Part shown: positions 16,313 through 23,517 of the stretch, piece after piece
Layout: every line of letters starts with the position of its first letter
How positions within the stretch are numbered: the stretch's first letter is position 1
Source of the DNA: Bacillota bacterium
GTDB taxonomy: Bacteria; Bacillota; Clostridia; Peptostreptococcales; Anaerovoracaceae
Reading direction: 5' to 3'
Length of the DNA: 36,246 bases
NCBI GenBank assembly: GCA_017438285.1
Contig: JAFRVY010000116.1
Coordinates: 1-36,246 of the forward strand
Made by a program: the position numbers and the translations under genes
Notes under the pieces: generated by a model
Told to the model about the DNA's origin: nothing
Databases searched by the model: none
Seen by the model: only the letters and a program-made list of their open reading frames with translations

Positions 16313-18842
16313 CAATATTAACTGTTTCCCCCACACTTTTGTTGCTCACAGTAAAATCGCTCCAGAGCTCATATTTCAGGTGTCTTCGCTCGTATAATTC
16401 CTTCATGTCTGCCGCCTGCGAAACAGGTCTGTTTTCGACGGGCAGTTCCTCGATCGGCCTTTGCAGATAGATCACTTTGCCGTTCTCCCGCAAAAGCTCG
16501 CCGTTGACATCCCGTTCCACGATGCCGCCGCCGGTGGAGAGGACCATTCCGCCCCGTCCCTCGCGGACGGTCCGGCGCAGGGCATCCGTTTCGATCTGCC
16601 TGAAGACAGAGAGTCCCTCTTCGGTAATGATCTGCTGCGGCGATCTGCCGGTGCTTCGTTCGATCAGTTCATCCACATCTGCAAAGTCCCGCCCCAGCCG
16701 TTCGGCCAGCGCCTGTCCCACACTGGTCTTGCCGGAACCCGGCATGCCGATGAGGACGATGTTCTCCAGTTCGTATCTGAGCTTCTGGCAGACCTCTTCC
16801 GTCTTCTCGTCCGGAATGTCGCATCCTGTAAACAGCATGGCCGCCTCCGCTGCCTGACGGACCAGCATCTCGAACCCGCCAAAGGCCGGTACGCCGCAGT
16901 CCTCAGCGTCCAGCATGAGCCTGGTCCTGAGCGGATTGTAGATCATGTCAAAGACGCCCCTGCACTCGGGGAAATCTCCGACATCGATCAGTGATGCGCC
17001 CGCTTCCGGATACATCCCGACCGGTGTCGCGTTCACAATGATCTGTGCGTCGCTGTGTTTCCTGATATTTTCGTAATTGTTCTCGCCGGTTCTCGAGATG
17101 TTGACGATCTCGCCGGCGCCAAGGTCGCAGAGGACATTGATCGCCGTTCCCGACACGCCGCCGGTTCCCATGATGAGAATCTTCGTGTCTTTGATCGGGA
17201 TGCCCGATCTCTCAACGGTGTATCTGAATCCGGCGTAATCTGTATTATCTCCGTAAAGGGTGCCGTCGTCTCTCTTGACAATGGTATTGACGCTGCCGCA
17301 GAGTTTCGCCCGGTCGGATATCTCATCACAGTACGGGATGACCGCCTTCTTGTACGGCATGGTCACGCTGAGGCCTTTGTAATTCTTCGCTTTCATGAAT
17401 TCGTCGAACCGTTCCTCCGGAATATCGAAGAGAGCGAAGTCGTATCCGCCCAGCATCTTGTGAACCTGCGGAGAATGACTGTGGGTCAGGTCTTTGCCCA
17501 GCAGCCCGTAATCGGCCCTGTGCTCCGCCTGATAGCGTCTGCTCTCTGCAATGATCTGCTTGAAGTTGTTCTTCATATATGGAAGGGTGTCCTCCCTGCA
17601 AAGACTTGTGATGCTGTCGAGGACTTCCTTTTCTCTTACGCTGTCCAGAATCGGCATTCCCTGCATGGCTTTGTACCTGATCACATCTCGGGCCGCGTCG
17701 AAACGCTCTTCGAGAAGGGCAACCAGTTCCTTGTCGATTCTGTCGATCTCACGTCTGTAATCGATGAGTTCGCTCCTTTTTTCTTCTTTCTTTGCAGCAG
17801 GCGCTTCGGCGCTCAACAGGCCTTCTTCGAGCAGGATATCTCCTATGGCGATCGCCGCTGCCGCCTCGATACACGGAACCGCGCGAGGCACGATGCAAGG
17901 ATCGTGTCTGCCCTGGATCTGCACAGTTGTTTCTGTCATCGTCGCGAGGTCAACGCTGTCCTGCACCTTCGCGATGGACGGCGTCGGTTTCACGGCCACG
18001 TCGAATACGATCGGCATGCCCGACGAAAGTCCTCCCAGAATGCCGCCGTGGTTGTTGGTTTTGGTCACGACCTTGCCGTCCTCTATGCGGAACGGGTCGT
18101 TGTTTTCGGAGCCTTTGAGCTGCGCCGACTCGAATCCGTTCCCGAACTCGATGCCTTTGATGGCCGGAATCGCGAAAACCGTCTGACAGATCCTGCTCTC
18201 GATATTGCCAAAGAGCGGGCTGCCGACGCCTGCCGGAACCCCGGTGATCGTGCACTTGATGGTGCCGCCGATGGAGTCGCCTTCTTCTCGCATCTGCGAC
18301 ACGAGGACATACATATCCTCACCGCGAATACCGCCGATGGAGTCCGTATGGGCCCTGACCGTGATTCCTATCCTGTCGAGCCACTGGATGAAGAGGCCTC
18401 CTGCGATGCAAAGCGGCGCCGTCATGCGCCCTGAGAACTGTCCTCCGCCGGGAGCGATCTCGCCGTATTTGACCCAGGCGGGATAATCGGCGTGGGATGG
18501 TCTCGGCACGGTCTTCAGTTTTTCATACTCTTCCGGCCTTGCGTCCGTGTTTCTGATCTCCGCTTCAATGGTTCCGCCATCGGTCACGTAGATGTCTCCG
18601 CCGTCAGGACTTTGCATCTCGGCACTCTTGTATGCTCCTGCAATAAAAAGAGGGACGTCATCTTCGACTCTCGATGTCGACAAGACGCTTCGTCCCGGTG
18701 ATCTTCGCTGCATGAATTCCTGCAGTTTTTGCATGTCTATGGTCATTCCTGCCGGAATGCCGCTGATTCTGACGCCAACGGTCTCACCGTGGGATTCGCC
18801 ATAGATTTCGACTTTGATCTTCTCTCCAAAGGTTACAGCCAC
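16287..18842 (-). CDS. Four-domain shikimate-pathway fusion: chorismate synthase - chorismate mutase - shikimate dehydrogenase - shikimate kinase
   Basis: One 851-residue reading frame with four enzyme domains. Residues 1-342 are chorismate synthase (AroC): GESHG at 15-19, QRRSPGRS at 45-52, GGGQFSGRM at 132-140, RHDPCIVPRAVPC at 312-324. Residues about 353-440 are an AroQ-type chorismate mutase: YRREIDRIDKELVALLEER, a Lys at 391 and SVREKEVL at 401-408. Residues about 443-675 are shikimate dehydrogenase (AroE): SHSP at 455-458, VTMPYKK at 493-499 with the catalytic Lys, NTDYAGF, the NADP loop GTGGVSG, NATPVGM at 604-610. Residues about 693-851 are shikimate kinase (AroK): GMPGSGKT at 699-706, DVDELIE, FRQIE, STGGGIVE and a RPVSQ lid. 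All key residues look intact and no frameshift is visible. It overlaps the aroA stop by 10 bases. Separate monofunctional genes are the rule in bacteria. Confidence 0.93.
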   Translation of the reverse strand: MAVTFGEKIKVEIYGESHGETVGVRISGIPAGMTIDMQKLQEFMQRRSPGRSVLSTSRVEDDVPLFIAGAYKSAEMQSPDGGDIYVTDGGTIEAEIRNTDARPEEYEKLKTVPRPSHADYPAWVKYGEIAPGGGQFSGRMTAPLCIAGGLFIQWLDRIGITVRAHTDSIGGIRGEDMYVLVSQMREEGDSIGGTIKCTITGVPAGVGSPLFGNIESRICQTVFAIPAIKGIEFGNGFESAQLKGSENNDPFRIEDGKVVTKTNNHGGILGGLSSGMPIVFDVAVKPTPSIAKVQDSVDLATMTETTVQIQGRHDPCIVPRAVPCIEAAAAIAIGDILLEEGLLSAEAPAAKKEEKRSELIDYRREIDRIDKELVALLEERFDAARDVIRYKAMQGMPILDSVREKEVLDSITSLCREDTLPYMKNNFKQIIAESRRYQAEHRADYGLLGKDLTHSHSPQVHKMLGGYDFALFDIPEERFDEFMKAKNYKGLSVTMPYKKAVIPYCDEISDRAKLCGSVNTIVKRDDGTLYGDNTDYAGFRYTVERSGIPIKDTKILIMGTGGVSGTAINVLCDLGAGEIVNISRTGENNYENIRKHSDAQIIVNATPVGMYPEAGASLIDVGDFPECRGVFDMIYNPLRTRLMLDAEDCGVPAFGGFEMLVRQAAEAAMLFTGCDIPDEKTEEVCQKLRYELENIVLIGMPGSGKTSVGQALAERLGRDFADVDELIERSTGRSPQQIITEEGLSVFRQIETDALRRTVREGRGGMVLSTGGGIVERDVNGELLRENGKVIYLQRPIEELPVENRPVSQAADMKELYERRHLKYELWSDFTVSNKSVGETVNIVEQLVYSW

Positions 18843-20101
18843 TGCAATTTACCTCCCAGTCTCTGATAATCTTCGTAAAAATTCGGATATGATTTGCTGA
18901 CGGCACCTGCATTCGTAATGGTGACGGGTCCGGCCGCAATACATGCGGCCGCGGCAGCCATCATGGCGATCCTGTGATCGCCAAAAGAATCGGCTTCGCC
19001 GCCGGTCAGTTTCCCGTTTGCTGTTATGGTGATCTGGTCTTCTCCTTCTTCGGTCGCAGCGCCCAGGCTTGAGAGCACCTCGCTTACAGCGCGCAGGCGG
19101 TCGCTCTCCTTGTAGCGCAATCGCCCTGCGCCGGTAATGCGCGTCACGCTTCCTGCCGGCCTCGCGCAGGCGAGCACTGCCAGTGCAGGGACCAGATCCG
19201 GCGTGTCGGCAACGTCGATTTCAAGGGGGTCCGCCGCATTGACTGCGTCCCCTATGTCCAGAAGTTTGCGGACAAGCGGGATGATTACCTTGTCCCCCTG
19301 GGCAGACGTTGGATCGAGGCCCTTTACCGCGATGTGTCCGCCGATCATCGCGTCCATGACGATCCAAACGGCCGCGGCTGACCAGTCTCCTTCTATATTG
19401 TTCAGCGCATCTGCAGGGAGGGCGTAGTTCTGTCCGCCGTCGATGTAAAACACGCTGCATGTTTCATTATTGTTATCGGTTGTTTCTTCTGTGATTTTGA
19501 TTCCGGATGTTCTTAGGATCTGTAACGTAAGGTCGATGTATGGTCTGGATTGGATGCTTCCCGTTACGATGACCTCGCTGTCTCCCTGCAGGATCGGCAA
19601 GGCGATGAGAAGTCCCGTGATGAACTGAGATGAGATGGATCCCGGCAACGTGAACGTGCCGGCAGTCAGCTGTCCTGTCAGATGCTTTGGGTTGTGCCCT
19701 TCTACGCTGCAGCCATGGGCAGCAAGTTCTTCGAGAAACGGTTCCATCGGTCTGTCGGCCAGCCGCCCCTCGCACACAAAATCGCTCTCGATACCGAGCG
19801 CAGCTGCCAAAGGCATGAGAAATCGCAGGGTCGATCCGCTTTCACCGCAGTCCAGCCGGCAGGATCCGATGCCGCGCTGCCCGGCGCTTGCGCCTTTTGT
19901 GCCGCCGCGTTCTTTGGCTTTGGCGAGTTCCGCGAGGCATCTCCCCGTTGCTGTGATATCGTCCGACAGGTCTTTGCAGGAAACGGCGATATCGAGCCCC
20001 GACAGAAATCCCGCGATCAGGAGCCTATGGGCAGCAGACTTGGATGGTATCGCCTGAATGGTTCCTCCCGTTGGAGGTTGTAAGATCTTGACCGTATCCA
20101 T
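18833..20101 (-). CDS. aroA: 3-phosphoshikimate 1-carboxyvinyltransferase (EPSP synthase)
   Basis: Transfers enolpyruvyl from PEP to shikimate 3-phosphate, the step before chorismate synthase. The 422-residue product has K21-S22 in the IPSKSAAHR motif, the PEP-binding loop as CGESGSTLRF (85-94; the variant common in Clostridia rather than NAGTAMR), SSQF (157-160), RYKESDR (329-335) and DHRIAM (375-380). The start at 20101 (MDTVKILQPP) is chosen because it aligns with family N-termini; an in-frame start 34 codons earlier would overlap aroF. The ribosome binding site is weak, so coupling to aroF 17 bases upstream is likely. It overlaps the next gene by 10 bases. Confidence 0.96.
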   Translation of the reverse strand: MDTVKILQPPTGGTIQAIPSKSAAHRLLIAGFLSGLDIAVSCKDLSDDITATGRCLAELAKAKERGGTKGASAGQRGIGSCRLDCGESGSTLRFLMPLAAALGIESDFVCEGRLADRPMEPFLEELAAHGCSVEGHNPKHLTGQLTAGTFTLPGSISSQFITGLLIALPILQGDSEVIVTGSIQSRPYIDLTLQILRTSGIKITEETTDNNNETCSVFYIDGGQNYALPADALNNIEGDWSAAAVWIVMDAMIGGHIAVKGLDPTSAQGDKVIIPLVRKLLDIGDAVNAADPLEIDVADTPDLVPALAVLACARPAGSVTRITGAGRLRYKESDRLRAVSEVLSSLGAATEEGEDQITITANGKLTGGEADSFGDHRIAMMAAAAACIAAGPVTITNAGAVSKSYPNFYEDYQRLGGKLQWL

Positions 20102-20118
20102 CGCTGTGTTTTGTCGTT

Positions 20119-20877
20119 CTATTCCAGGACCCGTCTGATCTGGAAAGCCTTTGCAGCGACATGCGCGAACTGCTCCGGTGTCAGGGCCTGAGGTCCGTCG
20201 CAAAGAGCCTCCGCAGGGTTGTTGTGGACCTCGATCATGAGTCCGTCCGCTCCCGCCGCCACGGCTGCGAGGGCCATGGACTCTACGAGAGAAGCTTTAC
20301 CCGTCGCGTGGCTCGGGTCAACGATGACCGGCAGATCCGTCAGTTCCCGCAGAGCAGGAATTGCCGACAGGTCCAGCGTATTTCGTGTATATGTTTCAAA
20401 CGTTCTGATTCCGCGTTCGCAGAGAATGACATTTTTGTTGCCCTCGGACATGATATATTCCGCGCTCATAAGCAGCTCTTCGAGGGTGCTGGCAAACCCG
20501 CGCTTGAGCAGAACCGGCTTGCCCGTTTTGCCGACGGCTTTGAGCAATTCGATATTCTGCATGTTGCGTGCGCCGATCTGTATGACATCGACGTCTTCAA
20601 AAAGAGGCAGATGGCCCGCGCTGATGATTTCCGTCACGACAGGCATCCCTGTCTTCTCCTTGGCTTTGAGCAAAAGCTCCAGCCCCTCTGCTTTCATGCC
20701 CTGGAAGTCGTAGGGTGAAGTGCGCAGCTTAAAAGCGCCGCCGCGAAGCATGGCTGCTCCGGAAGCTTTGACGCTCTTGGCCACCTCCAGAATCTGCTCC
20801 TCCGATTCGACAGAGCATGGCCCCGCTATGATGGCGAAGTGTCCGCCGCCTATTTTCACGTTTCCTATAGTAATCAT
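20119..20877 (-). CDS. aroF: DAHP synthase, short type Ib form
   Basis: Condenses PEP and erythrose 4-phosphate to 3-deoxy-D-arabino-heptulosonate 7-phosphate, the entry step to the shikimate pathway. Metal ligands typical of the class are visible: Cys21 in AGPCSVES, His in VDPSHATG (about 200), Glu in LMIEVHNN (about 226) and Asp in ALCDGPQ (about 237). It has only 252 residues, so it lacks the N-terminal ferredoxin-like regulatory domain of the longer (about 340-residue) type Ib enzymes and any fused chorismate mutase. The KDO8P synthase relative is possible in principle, but the aro operon context argues for DAHP synthase. A GGAGGAGGA ribosome binding site precedes the ATG. Confidence 0.93.
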   Translation of the reverse strand: MITIGNVKIGGGHFAIIAGPCSVESEEQILEVAKSVKASGAAMLRGGAFKLRTSPYDFQGMKAEGLELLLKAKEKTGMPVVTEIISAGHLPLFEDVDVIQIGARNMQNIELLKAVGKTGKPVLLKRGFASTLEELLMSAEYIMSEGNKNVILCERGIRTFETYTRNTLDLSAIPALRELTDLPVIVDPSHATGKASLVESMALAAVAAGADGLMIEVHNNPAEALCDGPQALTPEQFAHVAAKAFQIRRVLE

Positions 20878-20894
20878 GTCATTCCTCCTCCTTT

Positions 20895-20923
20895 ATTATG
20901 ATTACTTCAATCTCTAAAGTCAA
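20895..20923 (-). promoter_or_regulatory. Promoter of the aro operon
   Basis: The minus strand carries -35 TTGACT (20918-20923), a 17-base spacer and -10 CATAAT (20895-20900). The predicted transcript start falls about 11 bases before the aroF ATG, so the ribosome binding site would be at the very 5' end of the mRNA. It leaves no room for a leader-type attenuator. Confidence 0.6.
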
Positions 20924-20974
20924 AAGAAATCAGCACTTTTTGTGTTTGGAAGACCTGTTGTTATGTGTTAAACT

Positions 20975-20995
20975 GACAATGTAGAAAATGACAAT
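20975..20995 (+). repeat. Direct repeat TGACAAT x2 upstream of ferritin
   Basis: The heptamer TGACAAT occurs at 20975-20981 and again at 20989-20995, with a 14-base period, in the 148-base divergent region between aroF and ferritin. It lies 31-51 bases before the ferritin ATG, in the place expected for promoter or operator elements. I could not assign a convincing -35/-10 pair for ferritin, nor a Fur or PerR box. Confidence 0.35.
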
Positions 20996-21025
20996 TCACA
21001 AACTGTTATATAAAAGGAGGACACT

Positions 21026-21541
21026 ATGTTATCAGCTAAAGTTAAGGACCTGCTCAACGCACAGGTCAACGCTGAATTCTACTCAGCATATCTGTATCTG
21101 GATTTTTCAAATTACTATAAGGACGAAGGTCTCGACGGTTATTCCAACTGGTACATGATCCAGGCACAGGAAGAAAGAGACCACGCGATGCTGTTCATCC
21201 AGTATCTGCAGCAGCAGGGCGAAGCAGTAGTACTGGAAGCCATCGACAAGCCGGACAAGACATTCAAGGATTTCATGGATCCGCTCAAGTACGGCGCAGA
21301 ACACGAAAGACACGTAACCGCACTGATCAACAACATCTATGCGGCAGCTTACGAAGAGAAGGACTTCAGAACCATGCAGTTCCTCGACTGGTTCGTTAAG
21401 GAACAGGCCGAAGAAGAAGACAACGCAGACGACAACATCAAGAAGTTCGAACTGTTCGGTTCCGACAGCAAAGGCCTCTACATGCTGGACAGCGAAATGC
21501 AGTCAAGAGTTTACACTGCACCGTCACTGACACTCGACTAA
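21026..21541 (+). CDS. ftnA: Ferritin (non-heme, FtnA-type)
   Basis: Iron-storage protein forming a 24-subunit shell that oxidises and mineralises iron. The 171-residue product has all expected ferroxidase ligands: Glu17, Glu50 and His53 (in AQEERDH), Glu94 (in AEHERH), Gln127 and Glu130 (in KEQAEEED). It lacks the heme-binding pattern of bacterioferritin. It is the only plus-strand gene in the window, with an AAAAGGAGGA ribosome binding site and its own strong terminator. It is probably a monocistronic, iron- or oxygen-responsive gene, although no regulator box is obvious. Confidence 0.96.
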   Translation: MLSAKVKDLLNAQVNAEFYSAYLYLDFSNYYKDEGLDGYSNWYMIQAQEERDHAMLFIQYLQQQGEAVVLEAIDKPDKTFKDFMDPLKYGAEHERHVTALINNIYAAAYEEKDFRTMQFLDWFVKEQAEEEDNADDNIKKFELFGSDSKGLYMLDSEMQSRVYTAPSLTLD

Positions 21542-21585
21542 TCGGTCGCTTTGACTGACGGACCGTTGCATCCAACCATTAAAAT

Positions 21586-21622
21586 AAGCCTCAAAAATCG
21601 ATGATTTTTGAGGCTTTTCTTT
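21586..21622 (+). terminator. Ferritin terminator
   Basis: A 14-base-pair perfect stem (AAGCCUCAAAAAUC / GAUUUUUGAGGCUU, loop GAU) ends in a T-rich stretch TTCTTTTTT on the plus strand. On the minus strand the stem is followed by AUUUU, so it can also stop transcription from the convergent tilS gene. Confidence 0.92.
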
Positions 21623-21635
21623 TTTCCTTCAAAGG

Positions 21636-22700
21636 CTACGGCAGTTTCGAAATTCTGACCCTGCCGGCAGCAACCTTCAGCTGATAGCCATGTGGGAACT
21701 CGACCATTTTCGGTCCCTGCTTCTTGCAGATGATTTTGTCCGCCGCTTCCAGACGCTCCGCGGTGATGTCCTGCTCCAGACCGGCCTCTGCAAAGGCTTT
21801 GAGGACCACGCGGTGGCGAATCGCTGGATGAAGCTCGGCAAGGGCCGCCCTGTCGAGAACGACCTCACGGACACCTGCGCCGCCTGAGGCAGATGCGCCT
21901 CCTTCGTCAGACGAGGCCTCTGCATCATCCTCGATGAGCATGTGCTCGTAGGCCATCTGCGTCTGCTGCCAGATGTAGTCCTTATCCGCCGCGGCGATGT
22001 GACCGAGACGCACGAGGGTCTCCTGAATATTCTCGTTATATTTGCTCTCAAGATACGGCAAAAGTTCCAGCCGGATCCTGTTGCGCGCATAGATCGCTTC
22101 GTTATTGGTATGGTCCGTGACAGGATCGAGCCCTTTTTCTTCACAGTAGGCTTCGATCTCGTCCCTGTAAATATCGAGCAAAGGCCTGATGACGCAGATA
22201 CCGCGCTCATATCGTTTATAGGCGATGCCTGCCAGACCGTCGGTTCCCGTCCCGCGCAAAAGCCTGAAGAGGATCGTCTCCGCCTGATCGTTGGCATTCT
22301 GCGCAACAGCGATCTTTACCGAGGCGGTTCCGTCAGCATCCAGAATCTCCATGGCGGTATCATAGAACGCATCGTATCTGGCTTTGCGCCCCGCTTCTTC
22401 GCTGGTCATTCCCGTGGCGGCTGCCAGCGCATTGCAATCGACCGTGAAGCTTTTGCACTCGAGACCCCTTGATCTGCAAAGGCTCTCGACGTAAGCCTGG
22501 TCTTCTTCTGCTGCGCCCGGCCTGAACTTGTGGTTCACGTGGACCGGATGGATCGTCAGATCCAGTTCGTCTGCGGCATCGAGAAGCAGATCAAAAAGGC
22601 ATACGGAATCCGGGCCGCCCGAAAGTCCGATGACGATGTGGTCGCCCTTCTCGATGAGTTCATATGCAGCTATGGTTTCCATAAACTTCTTTCGCAGCAT
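21636..22700 (-). CDS. tilS: tRNA(Ile)-lysidine synthetase
   Basis: Modifies C34 of tRNA-Ile(CAU) to lysidine so that it reads AUA codons and is charged with isoleucine. The PP-loop ATP pyrophosphatase motif is GLSGGPDSVCLFDLLLDAAD near residues 24-43, followed by HPVHVNHKFRPGAAEEDQAY and the conserved VAQNANDQAETILFRLLRGTG (HxxDDxxET-like) region. At 354 residues it is shorter than two-domain Bacillus-type TilS (about 450-470), with only a short C-terminal substrate-binding part, and it has an Ala/Ser/Gly-rich linker (EASSDEGGASASGGAG). The ATG at 22700 is preferred because GGTGG lies 8 bases before it. It follows the B3/B4 gene by 43 bases. Confidence 0.93.
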   Translation of the reverse strand: MLRKKFMETIAAYELIEKGDHIVIGLSGGPDSVCLFDLLLDAADELDLTIHPVHVNHKFRPGAAEEDQAYVESLCRSRGLECKSFTVDCNALAAATGMTSEEAGRKARYDAFYDTAMEILDADGTASVKIAVAQNANDQAETILFRLLRGTGTDGLAGIAYKRYERGICVIRPLLDIYRDEIEAYCEEKGLDPVTDHTNNEAIYARNRIRLELLPYLESKYNENIQETLVRLGHIAAADKDYIWQQTQMAYEHMLIEDDAEASSDEGGASASGGAGVREVVLDRAALAELHPAIRHRVVLKAFAEAGLEQDITAERLEAADKIICKKQGPKMVEFPHGYQLKVAAGRVRISKLP

Positions 22701-22743
22701 TGTTCTTACCACCACAATCCATAGACCGCTCGGTAATCACGGT

Positions 22744-23454
22744 CTACTTGCAGATGATGACCTCCGGGTTCTCCGCCGAAGCGATATGTTTCGTGACGGT
22801 TCCGCCGAGTTCCGTTTCGATCATGGTCTTGAGCTCGTCCAAAGCTTCGTCCATGACATCGTCTCTCTCACCTGCAACAGTCTCTATAATCATAAATGCG
22901 TTGGTCGTGTCCTCTTCCAGCATGGTCCTGACAGACTCACGCCAATTGAAGCATCTGCAGATCGCCCCCGCATCATCCTTGTAAACGACTTCGCCCGGAT
23001 AAGGCGGCTCGCTTTTGTCGCTTCCGTAAGTCACGAATTCTTCGCCGCCTTCGGCGACTGTCAGTCTCATATCACCCTCGAACTTGTCAAAGTTCTCGCC
23101 GCCGATCGGTACGCCGTATTTCAGTGAAACGCCGTTGTAGATATCCACCAGCGGATTGATCGTTCCGATCTGGTTGCCCTTGGCAACGCGCTTCAGCAGC
23201 GCCTCGATAGAACAGCGGGCGCCCTTCTTTGTCTTGAACTTGTAAAAGGCGTCGCGCCATGTTCTGACGATAGGGTTTTGCGTGAATTCCGGGTTCTCTA
23301 TGTGCTTGAGCGCCAGTTTCTCACAGTCACGCAGGTAACTCTCGTACTGATGTTCATCCTTGATGTGGTTGTCGATGCCGGTACAGATCAGAATACCGAT
23401 TTTTGATTCCGGGAATATCTCCAGATAATCCGGTTCCATTCTAATTTTTTTCAT
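22744..23454 (-). CDS. Stand-alone B3/B4 domain protein (PheT editing-like)
   Basis: A 236-residue protein of the B3/B4 family, related to the editing domain of the phenylalanyl-tRNA synthetase beta chain but without the rest of the synthetase. Typical stretches are NPIVRTWRDAFYKFKTKKGARCSIEALLKRV, NPLVDIYNGVSLKYGVPIGGENFDK, and PPYPGEVVYKDDAGAICRCFNWRESVRT. Family members are proposed to deacylate mischarged tRNA or bind nucleic acid; direct proof for this subgroup is limited as far as I know. It has a GAGGTG ribosome binding site, a candidate promoter at 23470, and lies upstream of tilS, another tRNA fidelity gene. Confidence 0.85.
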   Translation of the reverse strand: MKKIRMEPDYLEIFPESKIGILICTGIDNHIKDEHQYESYLRDCEKLALKHIENPEFTQNPIVRTWRDAFYKFKTKKGARCSIEALLKRVAKGNQIGTINPLVDIYNGVSLKYGVPIGGENFDKFEGDMRLTVAEGGEEFVTYGSDKSEPPYPGEVVYKDDAGAICRCFNWRESVRTMLEEDTTNAFMIIETVAGERDDVMDEALDELKTMIETELGGTVTKHIASAENPEVIICK

Positions 23455-23469
23455 ATCACACCTCTATTG

Positions 23470-23475
23470 ATTATA
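23470..23475 (-). promoter_or_regulatory. Putative -10 of the B3/B4-tilS operon
   Basis: A perfect TATAAT on the minus strand lies 16 bases before the B3/B4 protein start. No good -35 is seen at 16-18 bases. It directly follows the terminator-like hairpin after the SDF symporter gene. Confidence 0.4.
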
Positions 23476-23477
23476 TG

Positions 23478-23516
23478 CAAAAACAGGCCTGCAGTTTTTC
23501 ACAGCTGCATCTGTTT
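23478..23516 (-). terminator. Probable terminator after the SDF fusion gene
   Basis: In the minus-strand RNA an imperfect stem (AACAG..GCAG pairing with CUGC....CUGUU, internal bulges) is followed by UUUUUG. It starts about 2 bases after the stop codon of the SDF fusion. The bulges make it weaker than the other terminators here. Confidence 0.45.
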
Positions 23517-23517
23517 C

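Noticed and set aside
17055..18434. A 459-codon plus-strand frame across the aro fusion
   Set aside because: Antisense to intact chorismate synthase, mutase and shikimate dehydrogenase domains; no family resemblance and no ribosome binding site of note.
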